Position numbers and translations under genes: made by a program. Of a stretch of DNA of 64,000 nt, positions 56,772 through 64,000 are shown piece after piece. Positions within the stretch are counted from its first letter, which is position 1; the number at the start of each line of letters is the position of its first letter. The notes under the pieces were generated by a model. It searched no databases, was not told the origin of the DNA, and saw nothing but the letters and a program-made list of their open reading frames with translations. Origin of the DNA: Tretioscincus oriximinensis (Eukaryota; Chordata; Lepidosauria; Squamata; Gymnophthalmidae); assembly GCA_022410635.1 (NCBI GenBank), contig JAJVDF010000002.1, positions 4,970,778 to 5,034,777 on the forward strand, read 5' to 3'.

Positions 56772-56971
56772 TAGGCTTACCAGATGACCCCTTTTGGGGG
56801 GGAGGGTTGAAAATCCGGTTTTGGGGTGCTTCCCGTTTTTTTCTGAGGAAACCNTTTTTCAATTAAAGATTTTTGCTGAGGATTTTTTAAAATTTCCTCA
56901 GAAAAAACTGGGAAGCATCCCAAAAACAGGTTTTTAAACCCACCCCAAAAACGGGGTCATATGGTCAGCCT
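56772..56971. mobile_element. hAT-like MITE W, copy 1
   Basis: TAGGCTTACCAGATGACCCC at the left faces GGGGTCATATGGTCAGCCTA at the right. Inside, CCGTTTTTTTCTGAGGAAA faces TTTCCTCAGAAAAAACTGGG. ATCAAAGG lies at both sides (56764-56771, 56972-56979), an 8-bp duplication if the final A is shared. About 200 bp, non-coding. Confidence 0.8.
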
Positions 56972-57460
56972 ATCAAAGGCCAGAAATGTGCTTCCAAAAT
57001 GCATACTTTACCCTGTAACATGGATACAACCCCACTATCTATAATCTATGTCTAAACTTTTTTTTAAGATGCATGCAGATGTAATTCATAGCAGTGTCCA
57101 TACATAATGTGAATCAGATTATGGGATGGATCCAGCAATGTGGTCTAATGCTGGAGGGGCATTCTTATATCAAGATCCATTTGTATTCTGGTAAGCCAGC
57201 CTGGCACAAATTCCAAGGCTGAGTACAGGGCTCTAGCAAAATGGTGTCAGAATCTGTGTGGCAGATGGCCAATTCAGTTGCTCAAAGCAACCTATATATA
57301 AACAGCCTAGCCACATATCCAGATGAGATATTTCTCACATTAAGGTAGTTACTTCATGAAAGATCTGCCTCATGTTATCATATAGATTCAGCAATGCATT
57401 CACTCAAAATATCAATTTCAGCAAATTTTCCTTCCAGTACTTCTATGCTAATTCTGTAGT

Positions 57461-57516
57461 GGGCCCCTCCATGTTTAAAATGCCTCCGTGGGCCCCTCAG
57501 TTTAAAATGCCTCCGT
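57461..57516 (+). repeat. Short tandem duplication
   Basis: A unit of 27-29 bases starting GGGCCCCTC and ending TTTAAAATGCCTCCGT occurs twice in direct succession, differing by a 2-base indel and substitutions. It lies in a locally GC- and CpG-richer patch. Confidence 0.8.
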
Positions 57517-58249
57517 ATAGCAAGAACTCTGCCAACATTTGTGGCAAGACATGTGCACCTTGTGCTTCCTGGAGCATAAATGTACAACACAGGTGGGGGA
57601 CATTGAGCACACAAAGTGGTGAGAAGTTCTCTGACATGCAGTATGATGGGAATATATCTATCCGATCGATACGTCAGATTCTCTAATTTTATACGCACCA
57701 ACGTGGAATATTATGGGTACTTGAGGGTGTAGTCACAATTTGCTGCAGAATAAACAGCAGCTCAACTGGATGAGGCCCTAGTCAGTCTTCTGTTGCTGAA
57801 CAACAGGACATGTTATCTCTATGGCCTGGATGACACAATGAAATCACGGATTATCTGTGCAATCCATGGCATATGACAACATGACGTTTCTACCAAAAAT
57901 GGGGTTGCATTCTTGGATCCATGGATGTGATAAGTGGATTTGCAGCCTCAGATTAACTTTGACTGCTGCTGTGGGTGAAATTTCAATGTTACTAAGCACT
58001 ACAGCATCCCTCTGCAGTTTGCCACTGCTATCCATACAGTACACTATAGTTAGCTGTAGAGTTACTTTTGTGGGGTACAATGGGTACTCCAGACTCACTC
58101 TTAACAGTTTGAATACCTGCTACGTTTGAACATAGGAAACAAAGTAATGGAGGGTAGAGGGAATATTTCAAAAGAGACAGAAAGACAAGTTGTCTCCTGC
58201 CTTGCTGCTCATTATTTAAAGTCTGAAATAGATGTGTGTGTAGCGGGAG
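57517..58249. other. Unassigned sequence, locally CpG-richer
   Basis: No gene. 57640-57700 has several CpG (CCGATCGATACGTC). Opposed frames at 57372-58129 are unsupported. Confidence 0.45.
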
Positions 58250-58479
58250 GGAGGGAAGAAGCTGTTTGCAGGCCCCATGGGGCTGCCAAGACATCAGCCT
58301 CCTGAATATTTCACAAGTGTATCTCTGTCCTGTAACACTGCTGAACAGTCACCTGCAGTTCAAAGGTAAGAACAAGGGAAAAGACAAGGGCTTCTTTTCC
58401 CCCTAAGAGGAGCATCTGCTTTCTTAAAAAATAAATAAATGCTGCTAATTGTTAAAAAAGGAATAAAACCTTCTTTTTT

Positions 58480-58770
58480 TGCACATTTATCTTATAATCT
58501 TCTTTATTGCAACAATGTGCAGATTAAAAATAAAATTCAGTGACGCTTTGAACCTGATGGATCTTGTGAGGGTGGAGAGACTGCATCTTCCCAACCTGTC
58601 AGCTGTCATGAATATTCCAAAGATGTTGTTTATTTAAAACTGCCTATTGGAGAAAGTGCAGCAAACAGCTTTGGTACCATGTCTGTTTCAAATCACATCC
58701 CACTTCATAATACCTCTGGATTGACGGCCTTGCCCAGTCTGCTAATTTACAGAAACCAGACTTGAAAGAA
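58480..58770. promoter_or_regulatory. Candidate conserved non-coding element
   Basis: Repeat-free block with CTGTCAGCTGTCATG (E-box CAGCTG within a TGIF/MEIS-like word, around 58596-58610), ATGAATATTCC and GTTTATTTAAAAC. It ends before an AT-rich stretch. Texture and motif call only. Confidence 0.25.
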
Positions 58771-59452
58771 TAACTTTCTACCCTGGGATTCTACAATTAA
58801 ATAAACCCCCAAGTTGCTTTGCATTAGAGCCAAAAAAATGTTCCAAATAGCAGTTTCAAACACTACCTGAAAATTATCAAAATAAAATCATATTATAGAA
58901 TTAATAAATCAAAACTATTTTTTTTAAAATAAAAACCTTCTAAGTATATATTATTTCAGCAATCCAAATAAAATTTGACCATATACTTTAAAATACATCT
59001 TCTTTTAATGTTCCACAATTATATTTTAATAAAATATCTTATTAGTAGATTACCCTGTATTGTATAGGCTAATAAACTAATCAGAGATGTTTTAAAGAGC
59101 AATAAAAAGGTAAAGGTAGTTTGAAAAATCTGAAGCATAATTTGTTCTGTAAATTCAGTAATGTGCATAATTATTTTGCCCAGTCTATGACTAGGAAACA
59201 ATCAGTAAAAGCAAAAATGGACCAATTTTGATAAAATAAACCTACATGCATAATTTAATAGATTGTCTTTTTGTTCACTCAGGATATATAACAAATGTAT
59301 TTTAAAGCTTTCTTGGTTCATGNTAATAACTACCAGTAATTGACAAGAACAGAAAAAAGCCTCTAATAATAAAATGTATTTTATACTATAACTCAATAAA
59401 GATTAAAATTAATACAAATGAAATAATATAATTTTTAAAAGGTGGCAAGGGC
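58771..59452. other. Very AT-rich unassigned stretch
   Basis: No gene or clear repeat; rich in ATAAAAT and TTTTAAAA words. Confidence 0.5.
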
Positions 59453-59597
59453 AGATCATAGCACCATAGAGGCTAACAAAATAGGTAGCCTTCATAGACA
59501 AGTCTACTTCTTCTGATACTCTGTATATCTGAAGAAGTTGACTTGTCTATGAAAATTCATGCTACTTATTATTATTTTTGCTAATTTCTAACTACTA
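59453..59597. mobile_element. Palindromic-family inverted dimer
   Basis: AGGTAGCCTTCATAGACAAG, CTACTTCTTCTGATA faces TATCTGAAGAAGTTGACTTG and TCTATGAAAATTCATG around a seven-base centre (CTCTGTA). This is the third inverted dimer of the family in the window (with 13.4 and 63.1 kb). Confidence 0.7.
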
Positions 59598-60058
59598 TGA
59601 GAATGCTAAGAATTCTCAATCCAAACTTACATGGCATTTAAAAAGCAAAACAAAAATTCAATTAAAAGAAGTATTAGCATCATATTTTAGCAGACCTAGA
59701 AGGTTAATCAGTCTGGAGGAAGTGAAGCATATGTTTGCCAAGCAAGCAATGGTAGAAATCAAATGCAAAAATAGTTTGAAATCATTCATTCATTGCATTA
59801 TCCTTCGCATGCTTTGGGATAAAATATTTCCCATAAATTTTAAAGACGTTTCTTAATACGGAGACGCAAAGAAAGAGGAAAGTTAATGCCAGAGGAGAAC
59901 AAGATGATCTAATTTAACAGGATTCAAGTAGATATCCATTCCCATTTTGTTCTCCTTGCTCGTTTTTATAGAAGTTTAAAGTTTAAAGTAACTTTAAACT
60001 GCATTAGCACAATCGCATATCAAATAACTCACAAGAACCCAACAATGGTGCAAGACAT
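59598..60058. other. Unassigned sequence
   Basis: The plus frame at 59578-59856 has no motif and starts in the dimer above; I do not call it. Confidence 0.45.
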
Positions 60059-60236
60059 GTAGAAGAAGAAAGAGTTGTTTTTTATACTATTTTTTTCTTA
60101 ATCCAAAAGGAATCAAAGTGACTTATATAACCCTCTGTTCACAACAGACACTTTGTAGGACGGAGAGAGCTCCAAAGAACTGTGACTACCACAAGTTGAC
60201 CCATTAGGCTTTTGTGGAAGAGTCATTCCAGGGAAC
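60059..60236 (-). mobile_element. tRNA-derived SINE, group A head, 5'-eroded
   Basis: Minus strand: GACTCTTCCACAAAAGCC, ATGGGTCAACTTGTGGTAG, CACAGTTCTTTGGAGCTCTC, GTGTCTGTTGTGAACAG, AAGTCACTTTGATTCC and TATAAAAAACAACTC with a TTCTTC tail. Tail type as in 54100-54331. Confidence 0.7.
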
Positions 60237-60244
60237 CCCCGTAC

Positions 60245-60500
60245 TCTTGTGATCATANGCNTGTGCACAAATGAGTTGCAAGATGTTACAACAATCGAGA
60301 ATGTAGCAGTTGTTTCTAGTGGCTGTTGCATGTAAAAAAAATATATTATTGGACTGCACTGTGACGGGATCGATGAANGATGTTACGGAACTGGGGTCAT
60401 GGAATATACACATTTGGTGTGCACGGACACATGATTGCTATATTTNNGATTATAGCACTGTCGCGTTTCTAAGTCGCCGTGTTCACTTAGCCTCTAACAA
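60245..60500 (-). mobile_element. Unnamed repeat Y, copy 2
   Basis: Reverse complement of 29031-29280 in order: GAGGCTAAGTG, TGTCCGTGCACACCAAA, GTATATTCCATGACC, GCAACAGCCACTAG and AAACAACTGC. It lies between two SINEs. Copies are moderately diverged. Confidence 0.55.
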
Positions 60501-60602
60501 CTTGGTTTTTATATCCTGCTTCTTTCACCCAAAGATACTGAAAGTGGCTTATAAGCTATTTTTCACTTGAAGGCTTCCATTCTATCTTTCCCATCCTGTT
60601 GA
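60497..60602 (-). mobile_element. Group B SINE, 3' half
   Basis: Minus strand: GATGGGAAAGATAGAATGG, AAGCCTTCAAGTGAAAAATAG, CTTATAAGCCACTTTC and GGATATAAAAACC. Its 5' half is at 60901-61060; the group A SINE at 60606 separates them. Confidence 0.8.
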
Positions 60603-60605
60603 GAT

Positions 60606-60846
60606 GAGAGCCAGTTTGGAGTAGTCGTTAGAGTGTTGGATTCGCATCTGGGAGTCTCCCGGTTCGATTCCCCACTCCTCCATGAAAGCCAGATGGTGAC
60701 CATGGGCCAGTCACAGTTCTTTAGAACTCTCTCAGCCCCACCTACTTCACAGGGTGCCTGTTATGGAGAAAGCAACACAAAGCTATGTACGCCACCCTAT
60801 GGTTGGCTGCCCTGAGACCTTTGGGTAAAGGGCAGGATATAAGTAA

Positions 60847-60897
<51 letters not shown>

Positions 60898-60900
60898 ATA
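60606..60900 (+). mobile_element. tRNA-derived SINE, group A, nearly intact, with long (AAAT)n tail
   Basis: GAGAGCCAGTTTGGAGTAG, an A-box TAGTCGTTAGAGTG (from 60622) and a perfect B-box GGTTCGATTCC (60661-60671) begin the element. CACTCCTCC, CATGGGCCAGTCACAG, TTTAGAACTCTCTCAGCCCC and TTGGGTAAAGGGCAGGATAT follow. The tail (60842-60900) is about 14 AAAT units. It inserted into the group B SINE of opposite orientation, so it is the younger of the two. Confidence 0.92.
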
Positions 60901-61060
60901 GTACATGTTCATCTACTTGCAATTGCTGACTTTGGAACAGATAGGTCGGTTGAAGCTAAGGCCAATAGAGGACACTCACCACTCTCCTAAGCAGACATGT
61001 GGGCCTCAAACAACTGACCTCTTTGTTGAAAGACCTGTTCTTAACCTCTGCATCACTGTA
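60901..61060 (-). mobile_element. Group B SINE, 5' half
   Basis: Minus strand: GATGCAGAGGTTAAGAACAG (A-box region), GTTTGAGGCCC (B-box region), GAGAGTGGTGAGTGTCC, CTTAGCTTCAACC and GCAATTGCAAGTAGATG, in the same order as 30807-31090. It continues in 60602-60497. Confidence 0.7.
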
Positions 61061-61237
61061 CAGAGTGCTTTCATTATATGGATTTTCTTCTTCAGATACA
61101 ATGGTGCATTTAGCATACTATTTCTAATGATATACAGTAATGAGAAAAAATATGCTCTTTACAGAATCCCAATGAGATAAAATATTTTGTAATTGAATAA
61201 CCATAAAATATAAAATAATACTTATTTCTTCATGTTT

Positions 61238-61436
61238 TAGGCTGACCAGATGGTCCCTTTTGGGTGGGGGGATAGAAACCCGGTTTTGGAGTGCTGCACG
61301 TTTTTTGCTGAGGAAATGTTTTGTTTTTTTAATTCATTTTATTTTTTTCCCCTCAGGAAAAACTGGGAGGCACTGCAAAACTGGGTTTTCAAACACCCCC
61401 CCCCCCCCAAAAAAAGGGGGTCATCTGGTCAGCCTA
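61238..61436. mobile_element. hAT-like MITE W, copy 2
   Basis: TAGGCTGACCAGATGGTCCC at the left and GGGGGTCATCTGGTCAGCC at the right are inverted ends; internal GTTTTTTGCTGAGGAAATG and CCTCAGGAAAAACTGGG match copy 1 at 56772. A C-run (about 61396-61408) has expanded. No clear target duplication. Confidence 0.75.
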
Positions 61437-61472
61437 TTTTCTGGGCAAAGGGATCAGATTTTTTATACAAAG

Positions 61473-62735
61473 TTAAGAACATAAGAACATAAGAAGAGCC
61501 ATACTGGATCAGGCCACAGCCCATCGAGTCCAGCATTCTGTGTCACACAAAGGCCCACCAGATGCACCTGGGCAGTCCGAACAGAGGAAAGCAAAATATG
61601 CTGCTCCTGTTCGTGACTCCCTGCAAATGGTATTTCAANNNNNNNNNNNNNNNNNNNNNNNNNNNNNNNNNNNNNNNNNNNNNNNNNNNNNNNNNNNNNN
61701 NNNNNNNNNNNNNNNNNNNNNNNNNNNNNNNNNNNNNNNNNNNNNNNNNNNNNNNNNNNNNNNNNNNNNNNNNNNNNNNNNNNNNNNNNNNNNNNNNNNN
61801 NNNNNNNNNNNNNNNNNNNNNNNNNNNNNNNNNNNNNNNNNNNNNNNNNNNNNNNNNNNNNNNNNNNNNNNNNNNNNNNNNNNNNNNNNNNNNNNNNNNN
61901 NNNNNNNNNNNNNNNNNNNNNNNNNNNNNNNNNNNNNNNNNNNNNNNNNNNNNNNNNNNNNNNNNNNNNNNNNNNNNNNNNNNNNNNNNNNNNNNNNNNN
62001 NNNNNNNNNNNNNNNNNNNNNNNNNNNNNNNNNNNNNNNNNNNNNNNNNNNNNNNNNNNNNNNNNNNNNNNNNNNNNNNNNNNNNNNNNNNNNNNNNNNN
62101 NNNNNNNNNNNNNNNNNNNNNNNNNNNNNNNNNNNNNNNNNNNNNNNNNNNNNNNNNNNNNNNNNNNNNNNNNNNNNNNNNNNNNNNNNNNNNNNNNNNN
62201 NNNNNNNNNNNNNNNNNNNNNNNNNNNNNNNNNNNNNNNNNNNNNNNNNNNNNNNNNNNNNNNNNNNNNNNNNNNNNNNNNNNNNNNNNNNNNNNNNNNN
62301 NNNNNNNNNNNNNNNNNNNNNNNNNNNNNNNNNNNNNNNNNNNNNNNNNNNNNNNNNNNNNNNNNNNNNNNNNNNNNNNNNNNNNNNNNNNNNNNNNNNN
62401 NNNNNNNNNNNNNNNNNNNNNNNNNNNNNNNNNNNNNNTTTAGCCAGTTTCCAATCCAGGACAAAGTCTGTCCTCTTATACCATGAGTATGGAGTTTTTT
62501 TAGAAGCCTTTGATGAGGGACTTTATCAAACGCCTTCTGAAAATCTAGATANACAATATCAACTGGATCCCCTTTATCTACATGTTTGTTTACATTCTCA
62601 AAGAATTCTAGCAAGTTGGTAAGGCATGATTTACCTTTGCTAAAGCCATGCTGAGTTTCATTCAGCAATGCATGCTTCTCCATGTGTTTAGTAATTTTGT
62701 CCTTAATTAAGGTTTCCAACACTTTACCTGGAAGT
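61473..62735 (-). mobile_element. Young L3-like LINE copy broken by an assembly gap
   Basis: Right of the gap the minus strand reads MLETLIKDKITKHMEKHALL, ETQHGFSKGKSCLTNLLEFF, YLDFQKAFDKVPHQRLL and SWIGNWL: the reverse-transcriptase start, open and well conserved. Left of the gap is the 3' UTR, identical over 166 bp to 45570-45735. The distance, including 800 N, is a few hundred bases shorter than a complete middle would need, so either the gap size is an estimate or the copy is deleted. Long frames running through N are artefacts. Confidence 0.88.
61639..62438. other. Assembly gap (800 N)
   Basis: Exactly 800 unknown bases inside a young high-identity LINE. The true length and content are not known. 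Confidence 1.
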
Positions 62736-63059
62736 TGGATTCTGAGACAATTTGAATTTTATAAATGATCATAAATTTGTAATATTAATTAACAGGAGGC
62801 ATTTTTTCTTCATTTTTCTCTCAAATAACTTGAATTCTTAAAAAAATAAACAGATTTTTAAACTACAGTTTTTATATACAATATTTTACAGTTTGTGGTA
62901 GAAATATCAATCACCAGAGAAAATCACTTGTGAAGTAGATTTAAAGATTAATTTGTTAACCAATTTTTAAAGTTCTGCTGCACTAGTTAATTGTCTGAAA
63001 ACTAAGAGCAACAAATGTGCTTCTATCTATAGCTATCATCTGTCTGTCTATATCATTTA
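62736..63059. other. Unassigned AT-rich sequence
   Basis: Nothing recognisable beyond AT-rich DNA. Confidence 0.5.
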
Positions 63060-63230
63060 TAAAGTCCACAGGAGAAAAGTGGGTGGCATAATCTTTCATA
63101 GACACGTCTACTTCTTCAGATGCACATGTCTACAAAAGCTTATGCCACCCACCTTTCTCCTGTTCATCTCAAAGTGCTACTAGCCCCTTTGCTGGACTTT
63201 CTACTGGACTAACACGGCTATTTCTCTGAA
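63060..63230. mobile_element. Palindromic-family inverted dimer with ~10-bp duplication
   Basis: CAGGAGAAAAGTGGGTGGCAT faces ATGCCACCCACCTTTCTCCTG around a centre holding CTTCTTCAGATGC. The right monomer is complete to GGCTATTTCTCTGAA; the left begins at GTCCA, as in 13037-13529. ATATCATTTA flanks it at 63050-63059 and 63231-63240. Confidence 0.78.
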
Positions 63231-63629
63231 ATATCATTTAAAAGATAATGTCCAGAAAAAATTAAATTGCTCTCNAATGGTGAAGAATAACAACAATAGC
63301 AGCAATAGCAACAGCAACAATTTGAAGGATACCAGAACTCAAATTATTTATAACTATTACTATATTTTTGCAGCTTTTTGCTCATGTGCATGCCTGTGTT
63401 AACAGGTAGCTCCTGATGATGTCCTTATTAGATTTGTTTGTAAAGCTAAAGACTCCTAGGATGGATACCATGCATAAATTAACATTTCAAAGAAATAGCC
63501 ATTTTAGTCTTTGTTCAGAAAGTTCTTCAGGACATTCCCCTTTACTTAAGAGGATTAACTTCTGCACTTTAGATTAATCCCCTCAACCAAATTTACATGA
63601 CTCTTGTTATTTTTTGNATTCAGTCTCCT
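63231..63629. other. Unassigned sequence
   Basis: A short AACAACAATAGCAGC imperfect run lies near 63290-63320; nothing else recognised. Confidence 0.5.
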
Positions 63630-63712
63630 ATAAACTGAAGAAGTAAACTTGAGTATGAAAGCTCATGCCTTCTCTTGTTGGTCTCAAAAGTATTACAAGT
63701 CCCTTGCTGAAG
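63630..63712 (-). mobile_element. Palindromic-family monomer
   Basis: AAACTGAAGAAGTAAACTTG, GTATGAAAGCTCATGCC, TTGTTGGTCTCAAAAG and ACAAGTCCCTTGCTG in family order, without an inverted partner. Confidence 0.6.
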
Positions 63713-64000
63713 TGTCAATTGGGGTCCAATAGTAGGTGTCAGAACCTTATTGCTATCAGGAAAGTTAGTTTTAAGGGAATAGTAAACTCACTTCTGACCC
63801 ACACACCCATCAAGTTCATTATCAAAATTGTCTCTAGCAAGTTCCATACTGGTTTGGAGGAACTGCACTGAGAACATGGGTGTCATATACCCTTTCCCCA
63901 TGAGAGTTCTCAGAAGTTGCAGGATTAAATATCAGTATCAACAATCAATACCATGCATAAGTTTTGCTGTGATCCACCCTTGGATAAAGGGCAGGAAATA
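63713..64000. other. Unassigned, with LINE or SINE tail at the window end
   Basis: From about 63964, GCTGTGATCCACCC and TTGGATAAAGGGCAGGAAATA resemble the shared 3' end of the L2-like LINEs and group A SINE. The element continues outside the window. Confidence 0.4.

Noticed and set aside
60606..60700. A tRNA gene, from the perfect B-box GGTTCGATTCC and an A-box
   Set aside because: No cloverleaf acceptor stem; the sequence continues as a SINE body with a tail, and related copies occur elsewhere in the window.
61463..62722. Open frames of 293-419 codons on both strands
   Set aside because: They run through 800 unknown bases; only the LINE pieces at each end are real.
1..64000. Endogenous retrovirus or other viral insertion
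   Set aside because: I saw no LTR pair, primer-binding site or retroviral motif; all RT-like motifs belong to non-LTR elements.
1..64000. Scattered single ambiguous bases as biological signal
   Set aside because: They are spread through unique and repeat DNA alike and look like assembly or consensus ambiguity.

Overview
The window looks like intergenic or intronic DNA from a vertebrate, most likely a squamate reptile (lizard, possibly a gecko). The evidence is the AT-rich base composition, the absence of any open frame with exon-like or bacterial-gene character, and the mixture of repeats. The repeats are CR1 and L3-like LINEs, L2-like LINE ends with (AAATA)n tails, L1, a second large LINE resembling the R4/Dong clade, two groups of tRNA-derived SINEs, hAT-type MITEs and a palindromic element that may be Penelope-like. 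I found no host protein-coding exon, no RNA gene and no operon-like system. The coding similarity I can see belongs to decayed retrotransposons.

Layout. 1-13 kb: mostly unassigned sequence with L2-like 3' ends, a minus-strand L1 (4.4-5.96 kb), an L3/CR1 fragment, microsatellites and a young L3-like copy (10.78-11.08 kb). 13.0-13.5 kb: a palindromic element split by a hAT MITE, both with clean target-site duplications (TSDs). 14.8-26 kb: SINEs, CR1/L3 fragments and long quiet stretches. 27.1-28 kb: a compound trinucleotide array, then a quiet block with two RFX-type X-box motifs. 29-35.4 kb: a two-copy unnamed repeat, L3, a SINE, a hAT element with an 8-bp TSD and an L1 3' end. 38-40.2 kb: a cluster of CR1 and L3 copies in both orientations. 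42.4-46.9 kb: a layered stack in which a ~4-kb minus-strand LINE holds four younger insertions, with an L1 beside it. 47.3-52 kb: L3 split by L2, another L3, an L1 with a complete CX3CX7HX4C motif, and an L3 split by the palindromic family. 53.5-64 kb: SINEs (one nested inside another), MITEs, a young L3-like copy broken by an 800-base assembly gap, and two more copies of the palindromic family.

The quiet stretches between repeats (around 19, 24, 27.7, 32.3, 36.7, 42, 48.2, 53.2 and 58.6 kb) have the texture of conserved non-coding elements, with homeodomain, POU, SOX, T-box and RFX-like words. One sequence cannot prove conservation, so these are low-confidence calls.

The most interesting items are the palindromic repeat family, whose monomers keep a CUGANGA-hairpin-GAAA arrangement like part of a hammerhead ribozyme; the paired X-box block; the nested insertions, which allow a relative chronology; and evidence that one L3-like family was recently active.
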